From positions 9,317,007-9,381,006 of the forward strand of contig NC_080572.1 of NCBI RefSeq assembly GCF_030247185.1: a stretch of DNA of 64,000 nucleotides, given 5' to 3'. Source of the stretch: Malaya genurostris. Taxonomy: Eukaryota > Arthropoda > Insecta > Diptera > Culicidae. The notes below the pieces were generated by a model. It saw nothing but the letters and a program-made list of their open reading frames with translations. It made no database searches and was not told where the DNA came from. How positions within the stretch are numbered: the stretch's first letter is position 1; every line of letters starts with the position of its first letter. The translations under genes were made by a program, and so were the position numbers. Shown piece by piece: positions 34,401-44,454 of this stretch.

Positions 34401-35521
34401 AAGACTGTCCCAGAAAGTATGGACGCTACCAAAAACCGCTGCCATTTCACATTGGTTCAGAATCTGTCAATTTTTATGGCTGCGTCCTGTTGTTTGCACT
34501 CTTCTCTAACCACTTGTGCAGTTGTTTATTCGTTTTCATTAGTTTGTTTCGAAATGCGTGGACTTTCAGCACAACAACAGCGAAAAATTGTGTACAAAGG
34601 GTGCACAGAACGCGGACTGTCACTGAGAAAGATAGCAAAAATGGAAGGAGTAAGTGAAAAAGTCGTGCGAAATGCAATCAGGAAGTTTGGTGAGGATAAC
34701 ACTTTTGAGGATAAACCGAAAACGGGTCGAAAAAAAGGTCCTGCTAACCCTCAGTTGGATAAACGTATCCAAAAAAGTGGGCACTTCGAAGTCAAATGTT
34801 CTTCGTGCTAAAGAACGTTTGAATCTTCGAACCTATAAGAAGCAGAAACAACCAAAACGTAGTCCGAAACAAGAAGCATCGATCAGGCCGAGGATTCGAA
34901 AGCTGTACAATACGATTCTTGCTGGAAATTTGAACTGCATAATCATGGACGACGAAACCTACGTGAAACTCGAGAGAGCTATGGTCTGGCAAGCGATTTG
35001 TAGCTGCGGTAAGATTTCGAAACCCTTCATCACCACTGTTTCAATGAACAGCGAAATATACATAAAGGAATGTTTACAAAAACGACTTCTACCCATGATT
35101 CGAAGCCACAAGGATCCTGTTGTCTTCTGGCCAGATCTTGCTTCTTGCCACTACTCGAAATCAACGGTAGAATGGTATATTACCAAAAATGTCCACAACT
35201 TCGACCAATTGAGGAATTTTGGGCATTAACGAAGGCACATCTTAGGAAACATGTCTCGGCAGCCGAAACCATACAACAGTTCGAAAAAGTTTGGAAATAG
35301 TGTCAAAACTTGTCGCCAAGAAGGCTGTACGGAATTTAATGAGGAATGTTCGCAAGAAGGTGCTCCAGCTAGTCTACAATGGCTAAGTAGCAAATGTTGA
35401 AAATAATATTTTGTTGTTGTAGCCTAATATTGTCAGTATATCGAATTAAATTTGAGTATCTAACACTTGTGAATTATTTACATCGAAATCAAAGTGCGTC
35501 CATACTTTCTGGTACAGTCTT
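34401..35521 (+). mobile_element. DD37E Tc1-like element, copy 1
   Basis: The ends AAGACTGTCCCAGAAAGTAT and ATACTTTCTGGTACAGTCTT are inverted repeats, flanked by TA at 34399-34400 and 35522-35523. The 1121-bp length is near full for this group. Copy 2 is at 45481-46376 (-); a more distant relative with different ends is at 38709-39864. Confidence 0.9.
34554..35386 (+). pseudogene. DD37E transposase, frameshifted
   Basis: Starts MRGLSAQQQRKIVYKGC with an HTH (LSLRKIAKMEGVSEKVVRNA, IRKFGEDNTF). Following boxes are MDDETYVKLE (first Asp region), AMVWQAICSCGKIS, MNSEIYIKECLQKRLLP, and VVFWPDLASCHYSKS (second Asp). A frameshift occurs near 34770, and about 40 bp are missing near 35190 where copy 2 encodes FVPKDMNLPNCP; after it the frame is shifted through the LRPIEEFWA box that should contain the Glu. 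The end matches copy 2 (LVYNG, TAA at 35384-35386). Not functional. Family knowledge: the ITmD37E group was described from mosquitoes. Confidence 0.88.
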
Positions 35522-35722
35522 TATCAATTTCCGGTTGAGAAGAGAAGGGTTAGAAAGAAACCATTTGTCGTAGCCGTATAGATTCCGAGAGCTGCGGATG
35601 CAGAGATCATTCTGTACTTCAAGAGAAACCCTGAAAATTCTTGCTTAGTTTCCATACATGTTTTGTTATGCAATAACATAGTGGAATAACAATTTTTTCA
35701 TTATCATTAAAAACCCGTTCTC

Positions 35723-36640
35723 CATCCACCTAGTGGTGTGATAATGTCTTTCTCTTGCCATTCAAATAGTCTCATTAAAACATTTATAAGATTAAGCAAT
35801 AACATAGTGGAATAACAATTTTTTCTTTATCATTAAAAACCCGTTCTTCATCCACCTTGTGGTGTGATAATGTCTTTCTCTTGCCATTCAAATAGTCTCA
35901 TTAAAACATTTATAAGATTCTATTCTCTGCCATTGGTGTTGTGAGCTGCCATTAGTATTGTAAGCTTATTGAATAACCTAATAGTAGCTTTCAAACGAGT
36001 CTGAGTCTTTCGAAATCTCCGAGAAATTTTGAAACATTTAAAACACTTGGGTTTGTCGGTTACATAACATATAAGATTACATCGGCCGAATCTGAAATGT
36101 TCATCATAACTTTTCCAAATTTGATCACTGACCACATTGTAGCTTTTAAATAGGCCTAAGTTTATCTAAATTCGTTGAGTCACTACCACAAAATTTAGCT
36201 TTTAAAAACGTTGGTTACGTCACTTATAGCATTATATCTTCGGAACCGGAAATAACAACCGTTTAGTCTTCGAACTCGATCAACGATCCAATAGTTGTTT
36301 TCAAACGAGAATAAGTTTGTTGAAATCGGTTGAACCATTTCCGAGAAAATTGAGCGGTAAGATAAAAAAAGTGCGTTTTTTCGATTTACGTCACTTATAC
36401 CGTTATATCTCTGGAACCGGAAGAGACAATCATTTGATCTTCGAACCTTTTCAATGGCCAATAGAAACTTTCAAGCGAGCATAAGCTTGCCGAAATCGAT
36501 TCAGCCACAAAAGGTTCACGCACAGAGACACATTTTCCGATCTCGTCGAACTAAGTCGAATGGTTTATAACACTATTGGTCTTCGAGGCTCTTCGGAAAG
36601 TCGGGGTTTCCAGAAAATCTGTTACTTTTCTATAGAGAAA
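35723..36640 (+). repeat. Diverged compound repeat unit
   Basis: The header TCCACCTAGTGGTGTGATAAT occurs twice (35725, 35851; 126 bp apart). Then come three diverged 168-bp-family copies (cores near 36090, 36264-36283, 36436-36454), and the tail ACTTTTCTATAGAGAAAAGC at the end. Order matches the units at 29621-31930, but divergence is much greater, so this is an older copy. Confidence 0.75.
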
Positions 36641-36989
36641 AGCAGAACCACCGATAAACCCAAATTCAAATGAAAGGTCTTAAAGTCATATGAAGAAATT
36701 TTTGATTTCATCTAAATCCGTCTTCTGGTTCAGGAATTAAAGGGAAAATTTTCTATTATTATTTATTCTGATAATTGATTGGACACTTAAAACATCGTTT
36801 TACCGGTTTGAATAATTTCTTCTTGGAATTAAATTTATAACAAAGAGTAAATTATTGAGATTAGACCATTAGATAGCATAGGCAAAATTATGTTCAATCC
36901 TACTGAGATTGTCGAATGTCGAATCAGAGTTATCCATAATTTATTTACTATAAAGTCCACAAATGTGGGAAAAGATCTGTTTTACTCAC

Positions 36990-37330
36990 CAGTATAGGAG
37001 CTATAAACACGGTCATCTCCTCCAATGCTATCCTCCTCCATCACCGTGTCGTATCGCTCAGTATAAAATCCGTCATCATCCTCATCCAATTCGTCGGCTT
37101 CCAGTTCATCATCATCATCGATATCGTCGGCTGCATCCTGTTCCGGATCGCCATCATCGTCATCGCCCAAATCATCATCGATTAAATCTTCCTTGACAGG
37201 ACTGACAATTTCGGCACTGCACTCGCGACAGCTTTCCAAATCTCCCGGTACATAGTAAAACTTTGATTGGATTGGAACACCGGCCGGCGAGGGAGCAACA
37301 TCCGACTCCAGTGATGGATCGATTACTTGT
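36990..37330 (-). CDS. Internal exon of the acidic protein gene
   Basis: This 341-bp exon lies between a splice acceptor (ATGACGTAG on -) and a donor (CTG then GTGAGT). In phase it encodes about 113 residues starting QVIDPSLESDVAPSPAG and ending DRVYSSYT. Most of the middle is an Asp/Glu run (DLIDDDLGDDDDGDPEQDAA and on). Its first base completes the Lys codon started by the exon at 37817-38179, and its last base (G) starts the Asp codon completed by the exon at 14767-15377. Both phase matches support the three exons being one gene. The acidic run may be a flexible tail; no function can be assigned. Confidence 0.8.
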
Positions 37331-37816
37331 CTACGTCATGAGAAAGAGATTGTAATAAAAGAACAGACATGTCACATGGCAGACAAGTTGCATAAGTGTT
37401 AATTACTTTTTGTTTCTTTAATGAGTATGAAATGGAATGCAGTTTACATCTGCAGGGAGAACGTCTCAATTGATCTAGTCAGGTTTAATTTAAATACGCT
37501 CGAACTAAACGAAGGGAAAAAAACATATATAACACGTCTGTGAAATATAATACATTGCCTCAAGGGTTTCTGCGAAATGATTAGCATATCGTTTGAATGA
37601 AATTTGCATAAGTAGATCAGTCTCTGGAATGCTGTTATTTGTAGCTCAATTGCAAATTTTCACACGGCCGTGGAAACAAATTCTTCCTCTATCAATTAAT
37701 TTTGAACAACTTTATATTAGCTGAGACCATGTATTACTTAATTGTGACTCAGAATAAATTCGTCTCGAATCACCCATGCAAAACGTGATAATTTTTGACA
37801 CCAAACCACTACTCAC

Positions 37817-38179
37817 TTCCTGATGTAGACGTAGTTTTCCATGTCCCAGGGATCGACGTAACGCCGACTGAAAATTGCATCTGTCGGTCCCATTGGATCG
37901 ACCAGGCTCGTTCGCCTGGAGAAATGTGCTTGTGGTGATCGCATACAATCGGAATCGTCGGCGGAATCAAATTCCTTGGCCGAGTAGTAAATCGATTCGG
38001 CGGTTCGTCGAGAGGACGCATAAGTATCAAATCCCGTGTATGCTGGCATTTTGATCCGAATGGTTCGGTTTTCTCGCGTTTTTAACACGTTCTCGTTTCC
38101 TGGTTCGACGGATTCAACGCTTAGCTCGATGTGATTCACGCAGGTCCGGTCCGCGAAATATTCGGCTTTGGAGTGTTGA
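37817..38179 (-). CDS. Upstream exon of the acidic protein gene
   Basis: The 363-bp exon follows an acceptor (GTTTTAG on -, weak pyrimidine tract) and ends AA before GTGAGT. It encodes about 120 residues: QHSKAEYFADRTCVNHIE, ENRTIRIKMPAYTGFDTYAS, SAKEFDSADDSDCMRSPQ, and FSRRTSLVDPMGPTDAIFS, then DPWDMENYVYIRK. The intron to the next exon is 486 bp. It needs two bases from a previous exon that I did not find in the remaining 26 kb. Tyrosine- and serine-rich, without membrane segment, it would suit a cytoplasmic signalling tail, but that is inference. Gene not recognised. Confidence 0.75.
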
Positions 38180-38708
38180 CTAAAACTTGTTTACTTATTC
38201 AGTTTGTCAAGTGATACTGAACGGTTTACACATTTCTGTCGGCTATTATTGTGAATCTGTTCGTTACCATGCGTTTAGTATGCCCATAAACTTTGCGGTT
38301 GGGTGTTTCATTCGTCTGAGGAAAAAAAATAAAACAAACAATATAATTAGCAATCAGCATGCACAATAATATACGGATTCTGGGACGACTTTTGGTGATG
38401 AAAAGAACCCAAAATTTAGGAGAATGAAGAAAAATTTCAAATTTGGAACAAGCAAAGTGATTCATTTTTATAAACAGATATGTTTCTGTTATTTTTGAGA
38501 TGGCAGAAAACAGGGTGATTATATCTTTACTTATTAGTTTTATTAGAAATCAATTTATCGTATTTAAAAACAATTTTAATTGTTTTGTCGTTTTAAAATG
38601 GAGGTTATTGTAATATTGTATTAATGTACAGGACATTGTTTTTTTTATTTATCACTGTGGTGACCAGCATTTTACATAAACACATTGTGTTTTTATAGAA
38701 ATCACATG
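38180..38708. other. Intron sequence, nothing recognised
   Basis: AT-rich sequence upstream of the exon at 37817-38179; only short ORFs without a domain. Confidence 0.4.
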
Positions 38709-39864
38709 AAGCTTGCTTCATTTAGAATAGGAACAAACTTTTGCTCATATTGTGGTGTTCCTGGTGGACGGATTTGGACATGGAAGCCGAAAGAAAGGAA
38801 AATATTGTGCACAGTTATTTGGAAAATCTATTGTGGTCTGTATTTAGGCTAGCTAAACTGCTGAAATTTCCCAGAAATACCGTATGGCGCGTTATCAAAC
38901 GGTATAAGGAAACATTGACGACGATTCGGAAGCCTCAAACCAATCGTCGGAGTGGAACTGCGTGGTATGATTTTGAAGACGATTAAGAGGAATCCTAATC
39001 TATCGGACCGTGATTTGGGCAGAAAATTCGATACTGCCTATAGTACCGCGAGGAGAACTCGACTCCGGAAAGGAATTAAGTCGTATCGAGCTAGCAAACA
39101 GCCAAATCGGACCATAAAACAGAATAGTGTGGTCAAAATTCGTGCTCGGAAACTATATGACCAGGTGCTGACCAAGTGCTGACCAAGTTCGTGTCTTCTG
39201 ATAGACGATAAAACCTATATCAACTTCGGGGAAATCCCAGGTCAAAAAGGGGGATGTTCCAGCCAAATTTAAATTTTAAAGGAAATGAATGATTTGGCAG
39301 GGCATTTGCAACTGTGGCAAAAAAACGAAAGTTTTCGTTACAAATAAGACAATGACATCGGAACTATACCAAAAAGAGTGTCTCCAAAAACGAATTTTGC
39401 CGTTCATTCGATCCCACGACCATTTCGTAATGTTTTGGCCAGATTTGGCAAGCTGTCATTACAGCAAAGTCGTTCAAGAATGGTGTGCAGAGAAAGGAGT
39501 CCGGTTTGTTCCGAAAAACCTTAACCCATCCAACTGTCCCTAGTTCCGCCCTATTGAGAAATACTGGGCAATCATGAAGAGGAGACTCAAGGCAAAGGGA
39601 AAGGTTGTCAAAGACATCAATCAGATGACGACCTGGTGGAATAAGATAGCTAAAACGATGGACGAAGAAGGTGTGCGCTGACTAATGAGCCGTGTTACAG
39701 GAAAAATTCGACAATTCCTTCGAACCGTGACGAATAATTTTATCCGTATTTTTTTAAAGTATTACGAAAAGGCTACATTTGTATAAAAAAAGATCTTGAA
39801 TTCAATAATAAATAACTGAAATACAGGCAATTGTCTTTGTTCCAATTCTATCTGAAGCAAGCTT
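38709..39864 (+). mobile_element. DD37E Tc1-like element, second subfamily
   Basis: Ends AAGCTTGCTTCATTTAGAAT and, inverted at the right, AAGCTTGCTTCAGATAGAAT. TA follows the right end (39865-39866); the left flank is TG, so the left TA has mutated or the end is offset. Its ends and protein differ from the copies at 34401 and 45481. Confidence 0.8.
38780..39787 (+). pseudogene. DD37E transposase, several lesions
   Basis: Readable pieces in order: MEAERKENIVHSYLENLLW; RNPNLSDRDLGRKFDTAYS; LLIDDKTYINFGEIPGQKGG (first Asp); MIWQGICNCGKKTKVFV; FVMFWPDLASCHYSKVVQEW (second Asp); FVPKNLNPSNCP, then a stop at 39541-39543, then FRPIEKYWAIMKRRLKAKGK with the catalytic Glu. I count 37 positions between the second Asp and Glu, which defines DD37E. 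Frameshifts near 38960 and 39230, and stops at 39541 and near 39680, disable it. Confidence 0.88.
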
Positions 39865-40051
39865 TAAGAAGGAATTGCTTTGATTCGAATGTTCGAAGAG
39901 CATCATCGAGAGCAAGACTGTTTGTATGCAGTTTCATAATGCTTGAAATGATACATTTACAAATATTTACGAAGAATCTGAATTACCGAAATATATATGT
40001 TGTGAAGAAAAAAACATGAGTAAAAATTCTGCACAAAACATATTGTAGCTA

Positions 40052-40054
<3 letters not shown>

Positions 40055-40123
<69 letters not shown>
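40055..40123 (-). other. Poly(A) tail of the LINE (poly-T on +)
   Basis: 69 uninterrupted T residues on + represent the 3' poly(A) of the reverse-transcribed LINE. An AATAAA on - lies at about 40132-40137, 9 to 14 bases before the tail. A long intact tail marks a recent insertion. Confidence 0.9.
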
Positions 40124-40131
<8 letters not shown>

Positions 40132-40345
40132 ATTTATTGGAATATGAGTTAAAATTAAATTATTAAGATTTAAATTGGGTGTTCAGCCACAAGTGGTGAC
40201 TTTTCAGCCCTGTTATATATATGATTTGGTTATTACCATGAAGACATCATTTGCTTCCGCAATTCTGAGATTTTTGTGTAGGGAAAATTCTAAACCTACT
40301 TGTATTGTGTAATGGGGAAAAGGAACTTATATACTAACTTACTAA

Positions 40346-43000
40346 CTAATACAGAGAGCGAATCGATTCAATTGAAGATTGCATCGATTTTTGTCGGAAT
40401 TTGCTTATAATATTATGTGACATTACATCTAATGGTTCTATATTTGTGAGTCTGTGTAACTCATTTGTACTAAACCAGGGAGGACGCTTCAGAATCATTT
40501 TCAGAATTTTATTCTGAATCCTTTGAAGCGTTTTCTTCCTGGTGGAACAACAGCTTGACCAAATTGGTACCGCATAAAGCATGGCTGGTCTGAAAATTTG
40601 TTTATAAATTAACAATTTGTTTTTTAGACAGAGCTTAGAATTTCTGTTTATAAGAGGATATAAACATTTAATATATTTATTACACTTTGCCTGGATTCCT
40701 TCAATGTGATCCTTGAAAGTGAGTTTTTTGTCATACGTTAAACCTAAGTATTTAGCTTGATCAGACCATGTCAATTCCAAGCCATTCAATTTGAGAATGT
40801 GATTATTGTTTGGTTTTAGAAAAGAAGCTCTTGGCTTGTGAGGAAAGATAATTAATTGCGTTTTTGCTGCATTTGGTTTAATTTTCCATTTTGACAGATA
40901 ATCACTGAAAATATTTAAACTTCTTTGTAGGCGACTGCAGATCACTCTTAGATTTCTACCTGTGGCTAACAGACTTGTGTCGTCACAGAATAGCGATTTC
41001 TGACAACCAACGGGTAGATTTGGAAGATCAGAAGTGAAAATATTATACAAGATTGGAGCTACACTCGAACCCTGCGGAACACCGGCTCGTACGGGTAGCA
41101 ATTCAGATTTACAATTCTGATAGCTAACCTGAAGAGTACGATCAGTTAAATAATTTTGAATCATTTTGATCAAATAAATAGGAAACTGGAAATCAGACAT
41201 TTTTGCTATTAAACCTTTGTGCCAAACACTGTCGAATGCTTTTTCTATGTCTAGAAGAGCAACTCCAGTGGATAACCCAGAAGATTTATTTGATTTTATC
41301 ATGTTCGTTACTCTGACAAGTTGATGAGTAGTTGAATGTTCATGACGAAATCCAAACTGCTCTGGTAAAAAAATTGAATTCTCATTAATATGAGTCATCA
41401 TTCTCAACAAGATAGTTTTTTCAAAAAGTTTACTGATAGAAGAAAGTAAGCTAATTGGGCGATAACTTGATGTTTCTGCTGGGTTTTTATCAGGTTTTAG
41501 GATAGGAACTACTTTAGCGTTTTTCCATCTTTTTGGGAAGTAAGCTAATGAAAAACACTTGTTGAAAATTTTAACCAGGAGTCTCAAGGCAACATCGGGA
41601 AGATTTTTAATAAGAATATTAAAAATTCCATCATTACCAGGAGCCTTCATGTTTTTGAGTTTCCTAATAATTGATTTAATTTCATCAAAATTCGTCTCAA
41701 TAATGTCATCGTGTGATAACACTTGGGTTGAAATATGATCATACTTCAGTGAGACTTCATTTTCAATAGGACTCACAACGTTTAAATTAAAATTGTGGAC
41801 ACTCTCGAACTGCTGAGCTAGTTTTTGAGCTTTTTCACCATTTGTAAGAAGTATTTGATTTCCTTCCTTGAGAGCAGGAATTGGTTTCTGAGGTTTCTTA
41901 AGAACCTTAGAAAGTTTCCAGAAAGGTTTAGAATATGGTTTAATTTGTTCAACTTCTTTAGCGAAATTTTCATTTCGCAAAAGAGTAAATCTATGTTTAA
42001 TTTCTTTTTGTAAATCCTTAACTATGTTTTTCATAGCAGGATCACGAGAACGTTGATATTGTCGTCGACGAACATTCTTCAACCGAATGAGCAGTTGAAG
42101 ATTGTCATCGATGATAGGAGAATTTAATTTAGTTTGAGCTTTGGGAACTGAAAGATTTCTAGCTTCGATAATATAATGATTCAAATTATCAATTGCTGTG
42201 TCGATGTCCGCAGAATTTTCTAAAATAGTTTCATGATCCACGTGATTTTCAATGTGAGATCTGTAATCCAACCAATTAGCTCTATGATAGTTGAAAATAG
42301 AACTAATTGGATTAATTATAGCTTCGTTGGAAAGTCTGAATGTTACAGGAAGATGATCTGAGTCAAAGTCAGCATGTGTAATCGGTTCACTACAAATGTG
42401 ACTTTGATCTGTTAGAACCAGATCAATTGTAGACGGGTTTTTCACGGAAGAGAAACAAGTAGGATTACTGGGATGAAGAACTGTAAAGTAACCAGCTGAG
42501 AGTTGATTATGAAGTATTTTACCATTACTGTTATTTTGCCTACAATTCCACTGGACATGCTTAGCATTTAAGTCCCCTATTACGAAAAATTTCGATCGAT
42601 ATCTTGTAAGTTTTTGCAAATCGCCTTTAAAGAAATTTAATTGTTCGCCGGTGCATTGGAATGGCAAATATGCTCCAGCGATGAAATAAATTCCATGAAT
42701 GGTTTCAACTTCGATTCCCAAGCTTTCAATAACTTTAGTATTGAAAGAAGGTAAAATTCGATGTTTAATTTGCCGTTGGACAAAAATGGCAACTCCACCA
42801 CCAATTCCAGTAAACCTGTCAAATCGATGAACCACATAATGTGGATTACTTTTCAATTTTACATTTGGTTTAAGAAAAGTTTCTGTCACAATGGCAATAT
42901 GAATTTTGTGAACTTTGAGAAAATTATAAAATTCATCTTCACTCGATTTCAAAGATCGAGCATTCCAATTTAAAATATTCAAATAATTATTTAACATCAC
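40346..43000 (-). CDS. LINE ORF2: endonuclease and reverse transcriptase
   Basis: Intact 884-codon ORF. Residues about 5-220 form an APE-type endonuclease (NILNWNARSL, TETFLKP, FFVIGDLNAKHVQWN, DSDHLPVTF). Residues about 440-720 are the RT (KAPGNDGI, YRPISLLSSISKLFEKTIL, GFRHEHSTTHQL, LLDIEKAFDSVWH, AGVPQGSSVAPIL, SLFCDDTSLLATG), and the rest is the C-terminal region (YLGLTYDKKLTFKDH, IYKQIFRPAMLYAVPIWSSC). All catalytic residues expected are visible and there is no stop or frameshift. It would nick DNA and copy its own RNA into the target. Its ATG overlaps the end of ORF1 by 14 nt in another frame, a usual Jockey-clade arrangement. Confidence 0.95.
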   Translation of the reverse strand: MMLNNYLNILNWNARSLKSSEDEFYNFLKVHKIHIAIVTETFLKPNVKLKSNPHYVVHRFDRFTGIGGGVAIFVQRQIKHRILPSFNTKVIESLGIEVETIHGIYFIAGAYLPFQCTGEQLNFFKGDLQKLTRYRSKFFVIGDLNAKHVQWNCRQNNSNGKILHNQLSAGYFTVLHPSNPTCFSSVKNPSTIDLVLTDQSHICSEPITHADFDSDHLPVTFRLSNEAIINPISSIFNYHRANWLDYRSHIENHVDHETILENSADIDTAIDNLNHYIIEARNLSVPKAQTKLNSPIIDDNLQLLIRLKNVRRRQYQRSRDPAMKNIVKDLQKEIKHRFTLLRNENFAKEVEQIKPYSKPFWKLSKVLKKPQKPIPALKEGNQILLTNGEKAQKLAQQFESVHNFNLNVVSPIENEVSLKYDHISTQVLSHDDIIETNFDEIKSIIRKLKNMKAPGNDGIFNILIKNLPDVALRLLVKIFNKCFSLAYFPKRWKNAKVVPILKPDKNPAETSSYRPISLLSSISKLFEKTILLRMMTHINENSIFLPEQFGFRHEHSTTHQLVRVTNMIKSNKSSGLSTGVALLDIEKAFDSVWHKGLIAKMSDFQFPIYLIKMIQNYLTDRTLQVSYQNCKSELLPVRAGVPQGSSVAPILYNIFTSDLPNLPVGCQKSLFCDDTSLLATGRNLRVICSRLQRSLNIFSDYLSKWKIKPNAAKTQLIIFPHKPRASFLKPNNNHILKLNGLELTWSDQAKYLGLTYDKKLTFKDHIEGIQAKCNKYIKCLYPLINRNSKLCLKNKLLIYKQIFRPAMLYAVPIWSSCCSTRKKTLQRIQNKILKMILKRPPWFSTNELHRLTNIEPLDVMSHNIISKFRQKSMQSSIESIRSLY

Positions 43001-44408
43001 TGTTAAATTTTAAATTCATTATAATATTATTTGCAAATTTCCATCCGATTTGAAATGCTTCAAAAAGTGATGAAGTCGAATTCATTTGGATGATCATTTG
43101 AAAAAGTTGATCTTGTAGGTAGATCATTTTATTTTCAGTTATATCGCCTAAATCGACTTCATTTAAAGAAGCGAATGGCATTGAAGGAATATTTGTAGGT
43201 AGACTGCCATTAGAAGAAGATGATTTGGCCGGTCTACCTATTAATAAATTGTTTTCGTTAGAAGAAGAACTGCAAGGCGGTCCTGTGTTTTGATTATTTA
43301 CATTAGAAGAAATAGGAGATAGATTTCTACCTAATATACCAGCATAACTGACATTAGAAGAAGATGATGACGAGGTCGATCTACCTGTCAATAAATTGTT
43401 TTCGTTAGAAGACGAATTGGCAGGTGCCTTAGAAGAATTTTCAGGTATATTCTGTAAATTTAAGGTCGTTGATTTGACTTGTTGTCTAAGCGAACGAGCG
43501 TTTAAAATTTTTTCCCTGACAGGACATTTCAAATAATTGGATTTATGATTTCCATTGCAATTTGAACATGAAAATTTATCAGTGGTTTCATTCATTGGAC
43601 AAACGTCTTTCGAATGCGATTCACCACAATTCAAACACCGTATATCCATATGACAATTTTTGGTTCCATGACCGAAGCCTTGGCAACGACGACATTGCGT
43701 TAAGTTAGCAATACGATTATGCCGTTTATAATGTTCCCAATGAATTTTAATGTGGGAAATGAAACGTACTTTTTCTAAAGTTTTCAAATTGTTTACATCA
43801 CTTCGATTGAAGTGTATTAGGTAAAGTTCATGGGAAATTCCAGAGCGTGGTTTAGAAGTACCATTCGCTCTTTTTTTCATAAGTATTACTTGGGAAGGGG
43901 CAAAACCAAGCAATTCTTTTAGTTCATTTTTAATTTCATCAATACTTTGATCATTCGATAATCCTTTCAAGACAGCCTTGAAGGGTCTGTCTGATTTTAT
44001 ATCATATGAATAAAATTTATGAAGTTTTTCGGACAAATATCGAATAAGACGTTCGTAATCTTCCAATCCATCCACCAAGACTCGACATTCTCCTCTTCGT
44101 CCGATTTGAAATGAGACTTTTACTTCCGGGAGAAAAGTAGAAAGCTCAGTACGGAATGCTTTGAAGTCGGAAATCATCACCGTCACTGGTGGCATAGATT
44201 GATGTTTCTTCCCAGAACGACAAGCGTCCATTTTGGGAATTTTTGAAGAATTTTCTTCTATGTCACTACAATCGGATTCAGGAAGAATCTCGTAAATATT
44301 GTTAGACGGCATAGGATCAACGGAAGGGAAATCCGTCCGTTGTCTTTTATTTTTACATTCAGATTCTATAAGATCGTGAATGTTATTAGACAAATGTTGA
44401 ATAACGGT
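42987..44408 (-). CDS. LINE ORF1: Gag-like RNA-binding protein, 5'-truncated
   Basis: The reading frame continues into flanking DNA up to an ATG at 44477, but the element itself begins at 44408, so the first 23 codons of that ORF are chance host sequence; the first Met within the element is at 44312. The body has a conserved Gag-like region (MISDFKAFRTELSTFLPEVK, PFKAVLKGLSNDQSIDEIK, SHELYLIHFNRSDVNNLKTL) and three zinc-knuckle-like motifs (CRRCQGFGHGTKNC, CLNCGESHSKDVC, CSNCNGNHKSNYLKC). A Ser/Asn-rich C-terminal part follows. ORF1 proteins bind the element RNA and help target it. Confidence 0.9.
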   Translation of the reverse strand, partial: TVIQHLSNNIHDLIESECKNKRQRTDFPSVDPMPSNNIYEILPESDCSDIEENSSKIPKMDACRSGKKHQSMPPVTVMISDFKAFRTELSTFLPEVKVSFQIGRRGECRVLVDGLEDYERLIRYLSEKLHKFYSYDIKSDRPFKAVLKGLSNDQSIDEIKNELKELLGFAPSQVILMKKRANGTSKPRSGISHELYLIHFNRSDVNNLKTLEKVRFISHIKIHWEHYKRHNRIANLTQCRRCQGFGHGTKNCHMDIRCLNCGESHSKDVCPMNETTDKFSCSNCNGNHKSNYLKCPVREKILNARSLRQQVKSTTLNLQNIPENSSKAPANSSSNENNLLTGRSTSSSSSSNVSYAGILGRNLSPISSNVNNQNTGPPCSSSSNENNLLIGRPAKSSSSNGSLPTNIPSMPFASLNEVDLGDITENKMIYLQDQLFQMIIQMNSTSSLFEAFQIGWKFANNIIMNLKFNSDVK

Positions 44409-44454
44409 GTAGCTACCATTTGCTTTAATGCTTCGTAGGATGAAAAAAGTAATA

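Larger units (their letters stand above)
40058..44408 (-). mobile_element. Juan-like LINE (Jockey clade), 5'-truncated
   Basis: The element runs on - from 44408 to the poly(A) tail. The direct repeat GTAGCTACCA (plus TTT shared with the tail) occurs at 40045-40054 and 44409-44418, so this is a target duplication of at least 10 bp. ORF1 and ORF2 are both open, but the 5' UTR and start of ORF1 are missing. Both proteins match the Juan family of mosquito non-LTR elements as I know it, including the FCDD form of the RT active site and the C-terminus with QSSIESIRSLY. It has about 4.3 kb without the tail. Confidence 0.92.

Noticed and set aside
36963..37196. Plus-strand His/Arg/Pro-rich ORF
   Set aside because: Antisense of the Asp/Glu-rich exon of the acidic protein gene.
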